DNA of 64,000 nt from Nilaparvata lugens (lineage: Eukaryota; Arthropoda; Insecta; Hemiptera; Delphacidae), in the NCBI RefSeq assembly GCF_014356525.2, contig NC_052505.1, positions 49,665,994 to 49,729,993 on the forward strand, written 5' to 3'. Both the position numbers and the translations under genes were made by a program. This document shows positions 22,935-33,145 of the stretch, piece by piece. Under the pieces are notes generated by a model. It made no database searches. It saw only the letters and a list, made by a program, of their open reading frames with translations, and was not told where the DNA came from. The first letter of the stretch is position 1; every line of letters begins with the position of its first letter.

Positions 22935-23082
22935 ACTTTCCTTGCCCTATTATCATAGGTAAGGAAAGTATTGCTTTCCGAAAAAAATTAAGGTACCCCA
23001 ATTTCTACATTTCTATACGTTTCAAGGTCCCCTGAGTCCAAAAAAGTGGTCTTTGCGTATTGGTCTGTATGTGTGTGTGTGT

Positions 23083-23118
<36 letters not shown>

Positions 23119-23123
23119 GTGTG

Positions 23124-23165
<42 letters not shown>

Positions 23166-23170
23166 TGTGG

Positions 23171-23230
<60 letters not shown>

Positions 23231-23240
23231 TGTGTGTGTT
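22935..23240 (+). mobile_element. GT-tract element (family 1), truncated
   Basis: It has the family start ACTTTCCTTGCC with the subterminal hairpin and reaches the GT tract at about 23069-23239, but what follows (TTGGAACAAGG) is unrelated to the body of the complete copies. Confidence 0.85.
23069..23239 (+). repeat. Interrupted (GT)n tract
   Basis: Long GT tract with GGT and TTG interruptions. Cys/Val and, on the other strand, His/Thr open frames here are artefacts. Confidence 0.97.
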
Positions 23241-23259
23241 GGAACAAGGTATAATACGG

Positions 23260-24730
23260 GGAGACAATCAAGTATACACAGCACATTAAGGGAGGTGTGT
23301 ACACTAAGGGGAGACCCCGTAGTGTCACTGCTCAATTTTAGTAAAAATCACTTCTACATGCTTAAAACCATGTAAAAACGTAATAAAAAAAATCTCCCCA
23401 TTTTGTTAGTACTCCACCTAATTGGGATACACTCCAGTTTCCAAAATTGCCACCACGTTGTGCTACGATCGCTAATACACACTTACACAAAACTCATTTA
23501 CGGATTGAGCATACAATGCGGGGTACTTGCATATCCCTGCATATCTCCATTGTCTCCTTCACTGTTCGAAGTAACTGGTTTGCTATGGGGCTTGCCGTGA
23601 ATTTATGAATCAGCAACTTATCTCCTTTTTCGTTCAGACTCATTGAGTCACAGCTTAGCGAATTCATAGTTTATTTTTCTGTTCATTCACTTGAGACATG
23701 AGAAGGGAGCGAGGAAACATGCTGCCAGAATGTATTGTGGTACTGATTTTTAGTTATTTGGTACAAATAGTCTGAAAATGATTCTTCACAAAAAAATACC
23801 CTCTGCTAACCTTACAGTGTTAAAAATACCTGTTTTTTTTCTCCATATAACTCAAAAACCTTTCATAGTGAAAAAATCCAGAACTGTTTCCAAGAGAATA
23901 AAATCCTCTACAATTCAACGCCAAATTAGGTTCATCACAATCAATGGTGACTTGGTAACACAATTTCCCGAGAATTTTCCGCATTGAATTTGGGTTATTG
24001 CTAGAATGATGCGAATGGGAGGCTTGTTAAGATTCAAGAATAGCACGTCAGTAAGTTTATATTCTTGAACAGGCTTCACTGAGAATTCACTTACTGTTTT
24101 AGAGAAGCGGATGCCTCAAACTTTGCTAACCTAACATTGTATCTCAAGATCAGGATAGCCTATGATAAAATGAAATTTGTCTCTTAGTTTCTCTCCATAT
24201 TGACATTTTCTTCTGTGTCTGTCAATCCTTGCAAAAACTCTCTTGTAAACCTTGGATTGAATATTTTACTTGTGTACGGCATGCTCACTTTTTGTGAAAA
24301 GACGTTGTTCCGGAGAAAAGATTTAGTAATCATACCCTGCTCAAAAAAAAAAAAAATAGTAGTCACAACACCTTTTCCAATTTTATTTGAGAAAGTAAAA
24401 AGTTAATTTGAGAAAGTATCAATTGTATTTGAGAATAGTCACTTGTAATTGAGAGAATGTCAGATGTAGCCTAAATGAGAATAGTCAATTGTATTTAGGA
24501 AGTCATCACACATGTAATTGAGAGTAGTGAATTGTATTTGAGAAATCGTCAAATGTAAATGAGAAGATATCATATCATGAGCAGACATTTGAAAATGAGA
24601 AAATTTTCCAATTGACATGTCGTGACTCTTCTGTAGCCTACAGGTTTGATTTGAGCAGGAAAGGATACTGTACTACGTACACAGTATTCCATAGGCTTTG
24701 TATGTGTGAAATTATTATTTTCAATTGTGA
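23260..24730. other. No gene recognised
   Basis: AT-rich. Between 24395 and 24600 the words ATTTGAGAA, ATTGAGAG and TAATTGAGAG recur irregularly (a decayed tandem repeat with units of roughly 30-45 bp). Short frames (23778-23987, 24200-24406) resemble nothing known to me. Confidence 0.45.
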
Positions 24731-25877
24731 AATTGAGGAGCTGGGTGGAAAAACGACCCGAGGCCACTCGTGTCGTTTTTCCGCAACACGCTTCATTCTA
24801 TCCGCCATTAAATTCTGAACAGATTGGTACATAAAATGTTGTTGTATCTTGAAAAATGATTGAGTTGTGAAAATTTTTTGTTTGTGTGGCAAACCTGAAA
24901 TTATTCAGCTGACAAGCTGTGAGCCAGCAGCCAGTGAAATCCTTATTTTGTTTTCTTACAAAAGAAGAAGCTGATTGATTGATTGATTGATTGAGTACTT
25001 TGTAGATTACTTGTACTTATGTAGATTACAGTATATACTGGCTTATACACTCATATACAATAGCTTACAATACAGCAAAATTATAGATGAATTTACATAA
25101 TATAGACTAAGAAAATAATTATTGAACTGTATATGATATGGAAAAAGCAATTTGGAATAACTATACAAGATTATATTGTAATGCATCTACATAAATTGGC
25201 GGAGCTTTGGACATATCAATGTCCATTCTTCGGAAAGAATATTAAAAATATCCTCCCAACTAACTCTCTACCAAATGAATGGTATAAGAAGATCATTAAT
25301 ACATCCAAGGGAACCAATTATCCTCTAGATGATGAAAATAATGAAGAAGACGCTCCTGAAGAAGAATCCGATGCTGAAAGCATTGGGTGTATGAATTTCC
25401 CGAAAATCAGAACAGTACCATGTAACATTCCAGAGTCTTGATTATGGGAAGAAACGTGTTCAAGAAGAAAATATCATCTTCAATTGTTCACTTCTAAATG
25501 ACATTTTTTAGATCTTTATTACCTACTTATTAATTATCCAATATCATGAGCAATATATTATCATTATCACTACTCTTGATACGGGTTTTTCATCATTTTA
25601 TTGAACCTCTGAACATGTAACAACCAGGGTTATGGAAAAACGACCTGAGACAACACACCTTATATCAATTATTATCAGTTAGCCTTGAATTACTGGCTAA
25701 TTATGAATAATAGCATTGAAAATAGTATAAAAAGATCAATAAAGTTCAAATACTTGCAAGAATATTGCATTCTGAAGAAATAATGAAGATGTGTACTAAA
25801 TATTTCAAACTCAATTTACACAAAACTTGATTTTTCGACTCAGGTCGTTTTTCCACCCAACTCCTCAATTATTTCCC
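24731..25877. mobile_element. Inverted-repeat-bounded element with nested GGAAAAACGAC palindromes
   Basis: AATTGAGGAGCTGGGTGGAA with AAACGACC at 24731-24758 is matched in inverse orientation at 25839-25877 (GGTCGTTTTTCCACCCAACT then CCTCAATT). The core GGAAAAACGAC occurs four times: + at 24747, - at 24772-24782 (a perfect 11-bp hairpin with the first), + at 25634, and - ending at 25854. The ~1.15 kb interior holds one uninterrupted ORF. The structure suggests a DNA transposon of unknown superfamily. No target-site duplication was confirmed. Confidence 0.55.
25133..25441 (+). CDS. Intact 102-residue ORF inside the inverted-repeat element
   Basis: ATG to TGA without interruption. The first ~60 residues contain aromatic and basic residues and a CPFFGKN segment. 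Residues ~65-85 are strongly acidic (DDENNEEDAPEEE), then a short tail with two Cys follows. No transposase catalytic signature, zinc finger or helicase motif is visible, so this may be a fragment or accessory protein. Its central position between inverted repeats suggests it is element-encoded. I do not recognise the family. Spacing leaves ~375 bp upstream and ~400 bp downstream inside the element. Confidence 0.35.
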   Translation: MIWKKQFGITIQDYIVMHLHKLAELWTYQCPFFGKNIKNILPTNSLPNEWYKKIINTSKGTNYPLDDENNEEDAPEEESDAESIGCMNFPKIRTVPCNIPES

Positions 25878-25879
25878 CT

Positions 25880-26225
25880 GTACTGTTCACGAATGATTAA
25901 TGAGAATCATTTCTATGTATGTATTGGCAACACGACTTTTGTCTCCAAACATTTGAACTTGATGAAGATCAAATTCTCTATGTTCACGGCGCAATTGAAC
26001 TTTATCATCAATCAATTGAATCTCTTGATCAAGCAATTCGGTAACTCTCCAATGAATTTTGGGGCTCAAAAATATTTTTTTATTTAAAAACTAAACGTTT
26101 CATTTGAATATAAAATATATTATCATATTATTTTTTATGAGTACAGTTATGGAAAATAAAAGTATTGGTTTTTTAAAATCATTCCCCAATAATTACAACT
26201 GACAACTTTTCGATTTCAAATCGTA
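25880..26225. other. AT-rich stretch, no gene seen
   Basis: Complementary short frames on both strands (25827-26087) show no family resemblance. Confidence 0.5.
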
Positions 26226-26436
26226 TGTTCTCAAATTAGGAGTTGATGGTGAGCTGTTGAACGGAGCGGTCGCAGAATTGTTTTGCTCTCTTATCTCAAG
26301 TTTCCGGACGGGTCGTGCTTAATCGGTTCATTTAGTGCATGTTTAACCTAAAACGTTCTTTCGTAATAAATTGAATTATCAATTTGTTATTTATTTGTGG
26401 AATTGTTTTCAAGTGAATCGAAATATTCGAAGCTGA

Positions 26437-27341
26437 ATGAATAAGAACAGTATCTAACAATACTTTTCACCGGACGATAGTGCTAAGAAGAGTCCTCGTG
26501 CTAAAAGTTCGCCTGAGCTCGAAGAGATGGAACAGAAAAAGCGTGCTCCAGACCAAAGTGTTAAAGCTTCCGGTAATGTGAACTCAGACTTTATTGAATC
26601 ACTATTTGACCGTTTTGAAAAGCGGTTTAGTAAGGCTATGGATGAAAAACTCGCGCTGCTAGCTACAAAGGTGGATTTAAATGGTCTAATTGAAAAAGTG
26701 AATAAACTCTCTGTCGAGAATTAACAGTTAAGAAATCAAATTGTTGCTCGAAAAATTCAGAATAATCTCATAATCAGGAAGATGGAAAATTTTGAAAATA
26801 GATCGAGAAGGAACAATATACTTTTTCGCGGGCTGAAATATGAATGTGCAACAGTGGATTACGTGAGAACTGTCAAAGACTTTTGTGTGAGTCATTTGGG
26901 GGCACGAGCAGGTACCTGGGTTAATCGAGCACATGCATTGGGCAAGAAAATAGATAACGGGCCAATCATTGCGCATTTTCCGGACGATCAGGACATCCAT
27001 TTCATCACGAGAAACAGTAGGAAGCTGAAGGGTACACAGTTTGTGATTCATAAAGACTTTGCTTTCGACACAAGAAAACGACGATCAAAGCTTTTCCGGG
27101 TGCTTGGCGAGTTGAAGAAACAAGTTCCGGGAGTGAGAGGAGAGTATCGGTTGAAGTGGATCGTTTAATCGTGAATAGTCGGGTTTTCACGCTGGATGAG
27201 GAGAATGGACTGGTCTCGGAGGGAGAGGATGGGCTGCAGAAGATCGGGAGCATGTTCGATGAGAGTGTGATGCGGGCCGTGAGCGGGAGCATGTGTGATG
27301 AGGAGGAGCGAGGCGGCGAGGACGAAGACCGCAACCGCTGA
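26437..27341 (+). pseudogene. LINE ORF1 (nucleic-acid-binding protein), broken
   Basis: The reading frame beginning ATG at 26437 meets a stop at 26455-26457, resumes through SPDDSAKKSPRAKSSPELEE-type sequence, passes ATG 26527, stops at 26722-26724 (TAA) and continues in the same frame to 27168. The conserved C-terminal end is then found in another frame at 27156-27341, so a frameshift lies near 27155. Order: Ser/Lys-rich N-terminus; predicted coiled coil (about 26590-26780, LFDRFEKRF to LIEKVNKLSVEN); ENRSRRNNILFRGL, the signature start of the RRM-like domain of L1-type ORF1 proteins; a C-terminal domain ending with LIVNSRVFTLDE and an acidic tail. ORF1p coats LINE RNA in the ribonucleoprotein particle. 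Not translatable as it stands. Confidence 0.8.
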
Positions 27342-27374
27342 GATAACGCCGTCAGTCCGTGTGAGAAGGGACAG

Positions 27375-29425
27375 TTGAGTATAGTAGCGTACAATGTGGC
27401 TGGATTAAGTGGTAAGATTGTTCAAGTATATAATTTTATTTGTAATTATGATGTTTTTGTACTATTGGAGACGTTTGTTGAAAGAGGAAAGCAATTGTAT
27501 TTTGAAAACTGTTTTCCAGATTACAATTTATACTGGGAATTCGCAGTTGGAGAATCAAACTGAGGTAGAGCAAAGGGAGGAAAGTTAATAGAAATTAGTG
27601 AAAGAATAGAGATTTTTGTAAGGTAATCGATGCGCTTGAGAGGAAAGTTATTCACATGAATGCAGGACAACGGGATGAATATTATATAGTTCCAATTTAC
27701 CTGAGTGGTGGAGGAGACATGGAATGGGAGAGAGAATTCAATACATTATGGGAGTTTATGATAGTGCAAGAGCATAATAGAAATAATATGATTTTAATTG
27801 GAGATTTTAACGGTAGAATAGGAAATGGACAGGACATGTCGGAATTAACAGATGTAATAGAATTGGGAAATGCACTGAGTAATAAGCAAGAGTCAAAGGA
27901 TGAGGTGATTAATATGAAAGGTAAGAAAATATTGGAGTTCTGTGAGGTTTTTAATTTCATCATTATGAATAGAAGGATAAGTGGAGATAGGTGGGGAGAC
28001 TTTACTTTTATAGGCAGAGGGGCTTCCGTAATAGATCTATGTTGCATGGCTGTCGAATTAGCGCAAATAGTTGGAAAATTTTCTATTGTGCCAGAATTTT
28101 CATCTGACCATTTCCCAATTGAAGCTACGCTAATCACGGTTGATACTCTAGAAAGAGAGAGCACAATTTTACCACTCTTACCGAAGTTGAAATGGAAGGA
28201 AGCGAGGAAGAATGAATATATATCTAAACTCACCAATGCTTGTAGAGAAATAAATGGTCTTCCCGAGAGTAGTGAAGAGACTTATGAAGTATTAAATAAT
28301 CTTGTATATAGAGCTGCAAATTATGTGCCCCAACCTGATAGAAAGAGAGAAGGATGGAAGAAAAGTGGTTCGACAAAGAGTGTGCGGTTATGAGAAAGCG
28401 AGTGTTCAGCCTATTGAATGTGTTTAGAAAATCAAATTCGGAGCAGGTGAGAGAAAATTATATGAAGGTAGTAAAGGAATACAAACTGCTATGTAAGAGT
28501 AAAAGGCAAGCGTATTACAGCGATATAAAGAACAATTCAGAAGAGTCAAGGATTCCAGTGATTTGTGGGCTCTGATAAAGAAATTCAAGTGTAGAGAGTT
28601 CAAGATTTCGGGAACTGTGAGTGCTGAGGATTGGGTTGAACACTTCAGACGAGTGTTTTGATCAGTTTGCGGGGTAGTCACATATTATGCGGCGAGGAAT
28701 GTTGAAGATCAAACTCTTGACAAAGACATAGATATGAATGAATTGGAAAGTGCCTTCAAGACAATGCGCAACAATAAGGCTCCAGGTGATAACAGAGTTC
28801 CTGCTGAGTTTTACAAGAATGCGTCAAAAAATTACAAAGAGATTATTTTGACTTTTTCCAATGCCATCGTCAGAGGTGGACAGATACCAACAGGGTTTCC
28901 ACGTTCAATTATATTTCCATTGCATAAAAAAGGTGATACCAATGAAGTGAATAATTATAGAGCCATATCTTTTATAAATGCTGTCGCTAAAGTATTTTCA
29001 TTTATTTTACTGAGAAGGTTGCAGTTGTGGGAGGAAAGAGAAAAGATTATTAAAGAGAATCAGTGTGGCTTTCGGAGAGGTTATTCGGCTACTGATATAT
29101 TTTTGTTCTATTCAATATAGTAATGAAAACGTTGAATAGACCTACAAAGAAGTTGTACTGTTTCTTTTTGGGCTACGATAGTGTGGACAGAGAGGCTTTA
29201 TTTTTTAAACTGAGTGAATTGGGAGTGTCGACTAAATTTATTGCGATGTTGAGGAGTCTATATAGAAATACGAAGTCTCCTGTATGGCATGGCGTGGAGG
29301 GTAACTTAACAGAATACTTTGAAACCAGAAATGGATTAAAACAGGGATGCGTATTCTCCCCGTTGCTATTCACACTATTTTGAATGATTTGAGTGATGTT
29401 ATTGGTGGAGGTATATTATGTTGGG
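27375..29425 (+). pseudogene. LINE ORF2 (endonuclease-reverse transcriptase), broken and 3'-truncated
   Basis: Pieces in order: 27375-27563 endonuclease start (IVAYNVAGLSG, VLLETFVE); 27656-28393 endonuclease body with GDFNGR (residues 49-54), DFTFIGRGASVID and SDHFP (residues 150-154), so those catalytic Asp and His residues survive; 28354-28575 linker; 28734-29120 reverse-transcriptase fingers (NKAPGDNRVPAEFY, PLHKKGDTNEVNNYRAISF, NQCGFRRGYSATD); 29123-29383 palm with YDSVDRE and GLKQGCVFSPLLF (motif B); 29347-29425 LNDLSDV in a further frame. At least five frame changes or stops occur. The residues normally between FF and DSVDRE that carry the motif A aspartate are missing, and the YADD-type motif C is lost with the truncated end. 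Function would be nicking target DNA and reverse-transcribing LINE RNA. Confidence 0.88.
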
Positions 29426-29429
29426 CAGA

Positions 29430-29860
29430 GGTCTATGTTTTAACTCAGATTTTCTTTGTCTGTCTGTCTGTCTGTATGTGTGTATGTAACGCGTTGATAG
29501 AATTCTATGAGATTTGGCAGAAATATTCCTTTTTCAACTGCGCGTCGATGTATTAATACACAAGGTTTTTTTCAAATTTTGCATTTTAAGGATAATATGA
29601 AAAGAGAAGGAATCCCTCATTACTCCGACATCACTGTATATAATTGACCGAGCGAAGTGAGGTCTAAGATTCATGTCGACGGCTGTGCATTTCTCTTTAT
29701 TTTATATGTTGCGCATTCACAGCGATATACGGCAATATATTTCCATGAAATTTAACAGGTATGTTCCTTTTTAAATTGCGCGTCGACATATATACGAAGT
29801 TTTTCAAAATGTTGCATTTCAAAGATAATATAAGAGGAAAAGGAGCCTCCCAAAGATACT
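29430..29860 (-). mobile_element. Family-2 repeat, copy C, with a second partial copy
   Basis: Reading the minus strand, 29860-29640 matches the second half of the family from the AGGAGCCTCC block through GTCGACGCGCAATTTAAAAA and ACCTGTTAAATTTCATGGAA-like sequence to the GACCTCACTTCGCTCGGTC end at about 29645. A diverged second copy of the same blocks lies at 29430-29640 (TGCGCGTCGATGT, GCATTTTAAGGATAATAT). It abuts the truncated LINE. A short GTCT repeat sits at 29457-29480. Confidence 0.65.
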
Positions 29861-29869
29861 CACAAAGAT

Positions 29870-30455
29870 ACAGAATATCTCTTGCAGTTAACAGAAGGCT
29901 TGATGAACATGGATCTTTGAAAGTTGTTTTTTTTTGCATGCATCCACTCTTTCAAATAGGATACATTATTCTGAATTATTCTGTGAACATAGGTGTAGAC
30001 TACTTTCTAGGATTATGTAAATGTTAGGGTCAAGCTACTGAGAAGTCATGGTGGGGGGAGTGAACAAGGCCGTCGTGTTTTTCTTAGGCTAGTTTCACAC
30101 GGCAGAATCCCGTCTCCTGAAGATCATAATTCAGATCATTTCATATTTCGCAGCTCGAAGGCTTTCACAAGAGGATCTCAAATTTCAGACGCGTTTGCTC
30201 AGAGTATGACTCATTACTTTTCTCAAAGTATTCGGATTTGGATTCAGCGACCCCAAATTTTTTAAAGCGTAAGTCCCATTTTCGAAAATACCCAAAAACA
30301 AGGGAGTTACAGCAGTTTTTAATATAGCTTTTACATTATCATAAAGTTATGTTTAGTAAAAATGTACCTACTAAGATAATAATACTTCTGCCTCACAGGT
30401 AAAGGTTTTTAGAAGCTTTTAAACACTCTTGAAAAGTTCAAACATGAACATTTTA
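29870..30455. other. No gene recognised
   Basis: AT-rich sequence without repeats or coding signal. Confidence 0.5.
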
Positions 30456-30461
30456 AAACAT

Positions 30462-30827
30462 TAGGGGCCGGTTTCCGAGCTCGGGATTTAGCTGAGTCCA
30501 AGACTTTAAACAGCTGGAGTCAGAAATTTGGTTTTCCAAGACGGGGCGTAGTCGCAGTCATTGTCATAGTCACGTTTGAATTAAATCTCGAAAAACTAGA
30601 AAATTGAACACAAAATAAAATAAAGAGAAAATAGTGTAAAGTTTCAGCTATTTTGAATTATTCAGGATTGTCTAATTCCGTCAAGGAAAAACGTTCCCAA
30701 TTATAGAAATGAGAAAATAAAAACTAAGACTTCTATTATAAAAGCTGACCTTTGGAAAGCCAATTTTCTGACTATTGCTGTTTAGAGTCTGGGACTTAGC
30801 TAAATCCTGAGCTCGGAAACGGCCCTA
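30462..30827. mobile_element. MITE with long terminal inverted repeats
   Basis: GGGGCCGGTTTCCGAGCTCG at 30464 is matched in inverse orientation by CTGAGCTCGGAAACGGCCC ending at 30825. The similarity continues about 75 bp inward (GATTTAGCTGAGTC against GACTTAGCTAAATC; TTAAACAGCTGG against TTGCTGTTTAGA). TA lies at both outer edges. No coding capacity. Confidence 0.85.
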
Positions 30828-31124
30828 AAAGTTCTAGTTTAAAAAAAAAATTCCAGCTTTGAAAGTTTCAAACTTCAAAGGTTGAATCCAAATATGGAAT
30901 CAGAAATCATCTCCCATTATCACTCAATAAAATACGAGAAAAAGTAACCTTGTACAGTTAACTTCACTGAATTATTTACGTTGTCGGGATTTCAATTTTG
31001 TCATACAACAATCTAATTCATTAGGTTGAAATCGTTGAATATTACCATGGATTTCCTGTTGAATCATTGACTTAAAATCTTTGCAACAATCAATAAAATC
31101 TATTACACAGTATAAATATGCAGT

Positions 31125-31159
31125 CAGTGAGTATAGAATGTAACATTCTATACTCACTG
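31125..31159. other. Perfect 16-bp palindrome at a repeat boundary
   Basis: CAGTGAGTATAGAATG (31125-31140), a three-base TAA loop, then CATTCTATACTCACTG (31144-31159). It ends one base before the start of the 815-bp repeat copy 2. A degenerate version (GTATAGAATGTAACAT) occurs near 38745. Confidence 0.95.
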
Positions 31160-31160
31160 C

Positions 31161-31973
31161 ATACAGTGAACAGCTTAATAGTTACAAGAATAATAATTTG
31201 ACAATAGGTTCGATTGGTAGACCTATTTTAATTCAAAAAAATTCTCTTCTGTGGCTTCAAAATTCTGACCAAAATCAAAATTTTGGATTCGTCATTTTGA
31301 CTTTTTTCTAACTGGAAGGTTATCATAAGATACTTGATTACAATACGGAATCTCAAGACTTTTTTCTAACTGGAAGGTTATCATAAGATACTTGATTACA
31401 ATACGGAATCTCAAGAGAAAATGAATGGCGAAACCCGCACATTGATATCTTAAATCGTTCCAAAGATATTCACATTAAAGATTGATATTTAGATTAAAGA
31501 TAAATAAAATGAATAGGTACATTGAAAATCTAAATTATCTGAACTATTCAATTTCAATTTTCGTGTGTCAGTAAACAAACTATTATAGGAGCATCTATTC
31601 ACATTTTTTATATCACAGGAGTATTCCATTCAACACTTTGAACAATAAAGTTTGTTCTGTCATTTCCTCTTGGAATTCTGTATCGAAATCATGTATCCAT
31701 GTATGTAACAAGACCTCCTTCTCATTGGAAAAAGTTGGATTCGGAATGGCGGTTCCAAGATGGCGAACTAAAATTTCAATGTCACAGATAAATAGTTTTT
31801 CAATTCAAATAGGATCCTTAACCAAGCCTATTGTCGGAATATCCTTGTAACAATAATATTAAGCTGTTGTCTTACATTTTTAGCATGCATCACTCTGTAT
31901 TTAAAATAATTATAATAATAATATTATGTTCATCCCGACAGAACATATTATTATAGTGGAGTATCAAATTTTT
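31161..31973 (+). repeat. ~815-bp dispersed repeat, copy 2
   Basis: Direct-orientation match to 22115-22934, including the 58-bp tandem duplication (31299-31415) and the terminal AT palindrome. Small indels (for example around 31575 and 31905) distinguish the copies. Like copy 1 it is directly followed by a family-1 GT-tract element, so the two may belong to one composite unit. Confidence 0.9.
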
Positions 31974-32188
31974 ACTTTCCTTGCCCTATTATCATAGGTA
32001 AGGAAAGTATTGCTTTCCGAAAAAAATTAAGGTACCCCAATTTCTACATTTCTATACGTTTCAAGGTCCCCTGAGTCCAAAAAGTGGTCTTTGCGTATTG
32101 GTCTGTATGGTGGTGTGTGTGTGTGTGTGGTGTGTGTGTGTGGTGTGTGTGTGTGTGGTGTGTGTGTGTGTGTGGTGTGTGTGTGTGT

Positions 32189-32240
<52 letters not shown>

Positions 32241-32255
32241 GTGTGTGTGTGTGTG

Positions 32256-32296
<41 letters not shown>

Positions 32297-32309
32297 GTGT
32301 GTGTGTGTG

Positions 32310-32343
<34 letters not shown>

Positions 32344-32369
32344 TGTGGTGTGTGTGTGTGTGTGTGTGT

Positions 32370-32408
<39 letters not shown>

Positions 32409-33020
32409 CGGAATGACTTGAAATTTGGAACGTAAGGTCCTTACAATATAAGGATCCGACACGAACAATTTCGATTCAAGCGGCTAAAATGGCGAAAATG
32501 TTGTCAAAAACAGGGTTTTTCGCGATTTTCTCGAAAACGGCTTCAACGATTTCGATTGAAGTTATACCTAAAATAGTCATCGATTAGCTCTATCAACTAC
32601 CACAAGTCCCATATCTGTAGAAATTTCAGGAGCTCCACCCCATCTATGCAAAGTTTGATATCAGATTCTCAATTATCAGGCTTCAGATACAATTTAAACA
32701 AAAAATTTCGAGTGGAAAAGATTGAGAATGAGAATCTCTACAATTAATGTCCAGTAACATTTTCACCTAAAATTAAAAATAAGCTCTAAATTCGAGAAAA
32801 TGTGATTATCCAATTGCAAACTGTTGGCAAAACTGTTCATTCTATTAAATGATTCACTATAAAGATATAGCAGACCTCTCCAGCGTTATTGCCCTGTCAC
32901 CAGCTGGCTAAAATCTTTGAATAGTAGACTTGAGATGCGCGGGAACACTAGCGTCACGTGATCAATTTCCATAACGGCAAGGAAAGTTGTGTGAGTGCGC
33001 CACACCAGATTTTTTTATAA
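31974..33020 (+). mobile_element. GT-tract element (family 1), near-complete copy
   Basis: It runs from ACTTTCCTTGCC at 31974 through the subterminal hairpin (CTTTCCTTGCCCTATTATCA against GTAAGGAAAG), a 300-bp GT tract, the body (GGAATGACTTGAAATTTGGA; CTCGAAAACGGCTTCAACGA) and GGCAAGGAAAGT at 32976-32987, ending near CCACACCAGATTTTTTT. Terminal 12-mers are inverted repeats. No coding capacity. The same element occurs reversed at 19483-20277. Confidence 0.88.
32107..32407 (+). repeat. Long interrupted (GT)n tract
   Basis: About 300 bp of GT with GGT and TTG interruptions. All open frames of over 100 codons here are repeat artefacts. Confidence 0.98.
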
Positions 33021-33145
33021 TTTTTCTGAGTCGAGTAATTTAATTATGAAATCTGTGTTCGTAAATGAACTCATCTGGAACAAATCATTGGCATTCAGAG
33101 AACTAATAAAAATATTATATTCCATAGCAAATATTATAACTCCTT

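Larger units (their letters stand above)
26230..29425 (+). mobile_element. Broken two-ORF LINE (non-LTR retrotransposon)
   Basis: It has a GC-richer 5' UTR-like stretch, a coiled-coil/RNA-binding ORF1 (about 26437-27341) and an endonuclease plus reverse-transcriptase ORF2 (27375 to about 29425). Stops and frameshifts interrupt both. The sequence ends just after reverse-transcriptase motif B, where a family-2-like repeat begins, so motif C, the thumb and the 3' UTR are absent. Clade uncertain. ORF1 of L1/Transposase_22 type with an AP-type endonuclease fits several arthropod LINE clades. Confidence 0.9.

Noticed and set aside
32084..32468. Several overlapping open frames of over 100 codons encoding Val-Cys or His-Thr repeats.
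   Set aside because: They are translations of a long GT/AC tract inside a family-1 element; the same holds for 23005-23375 and 6149-6424.
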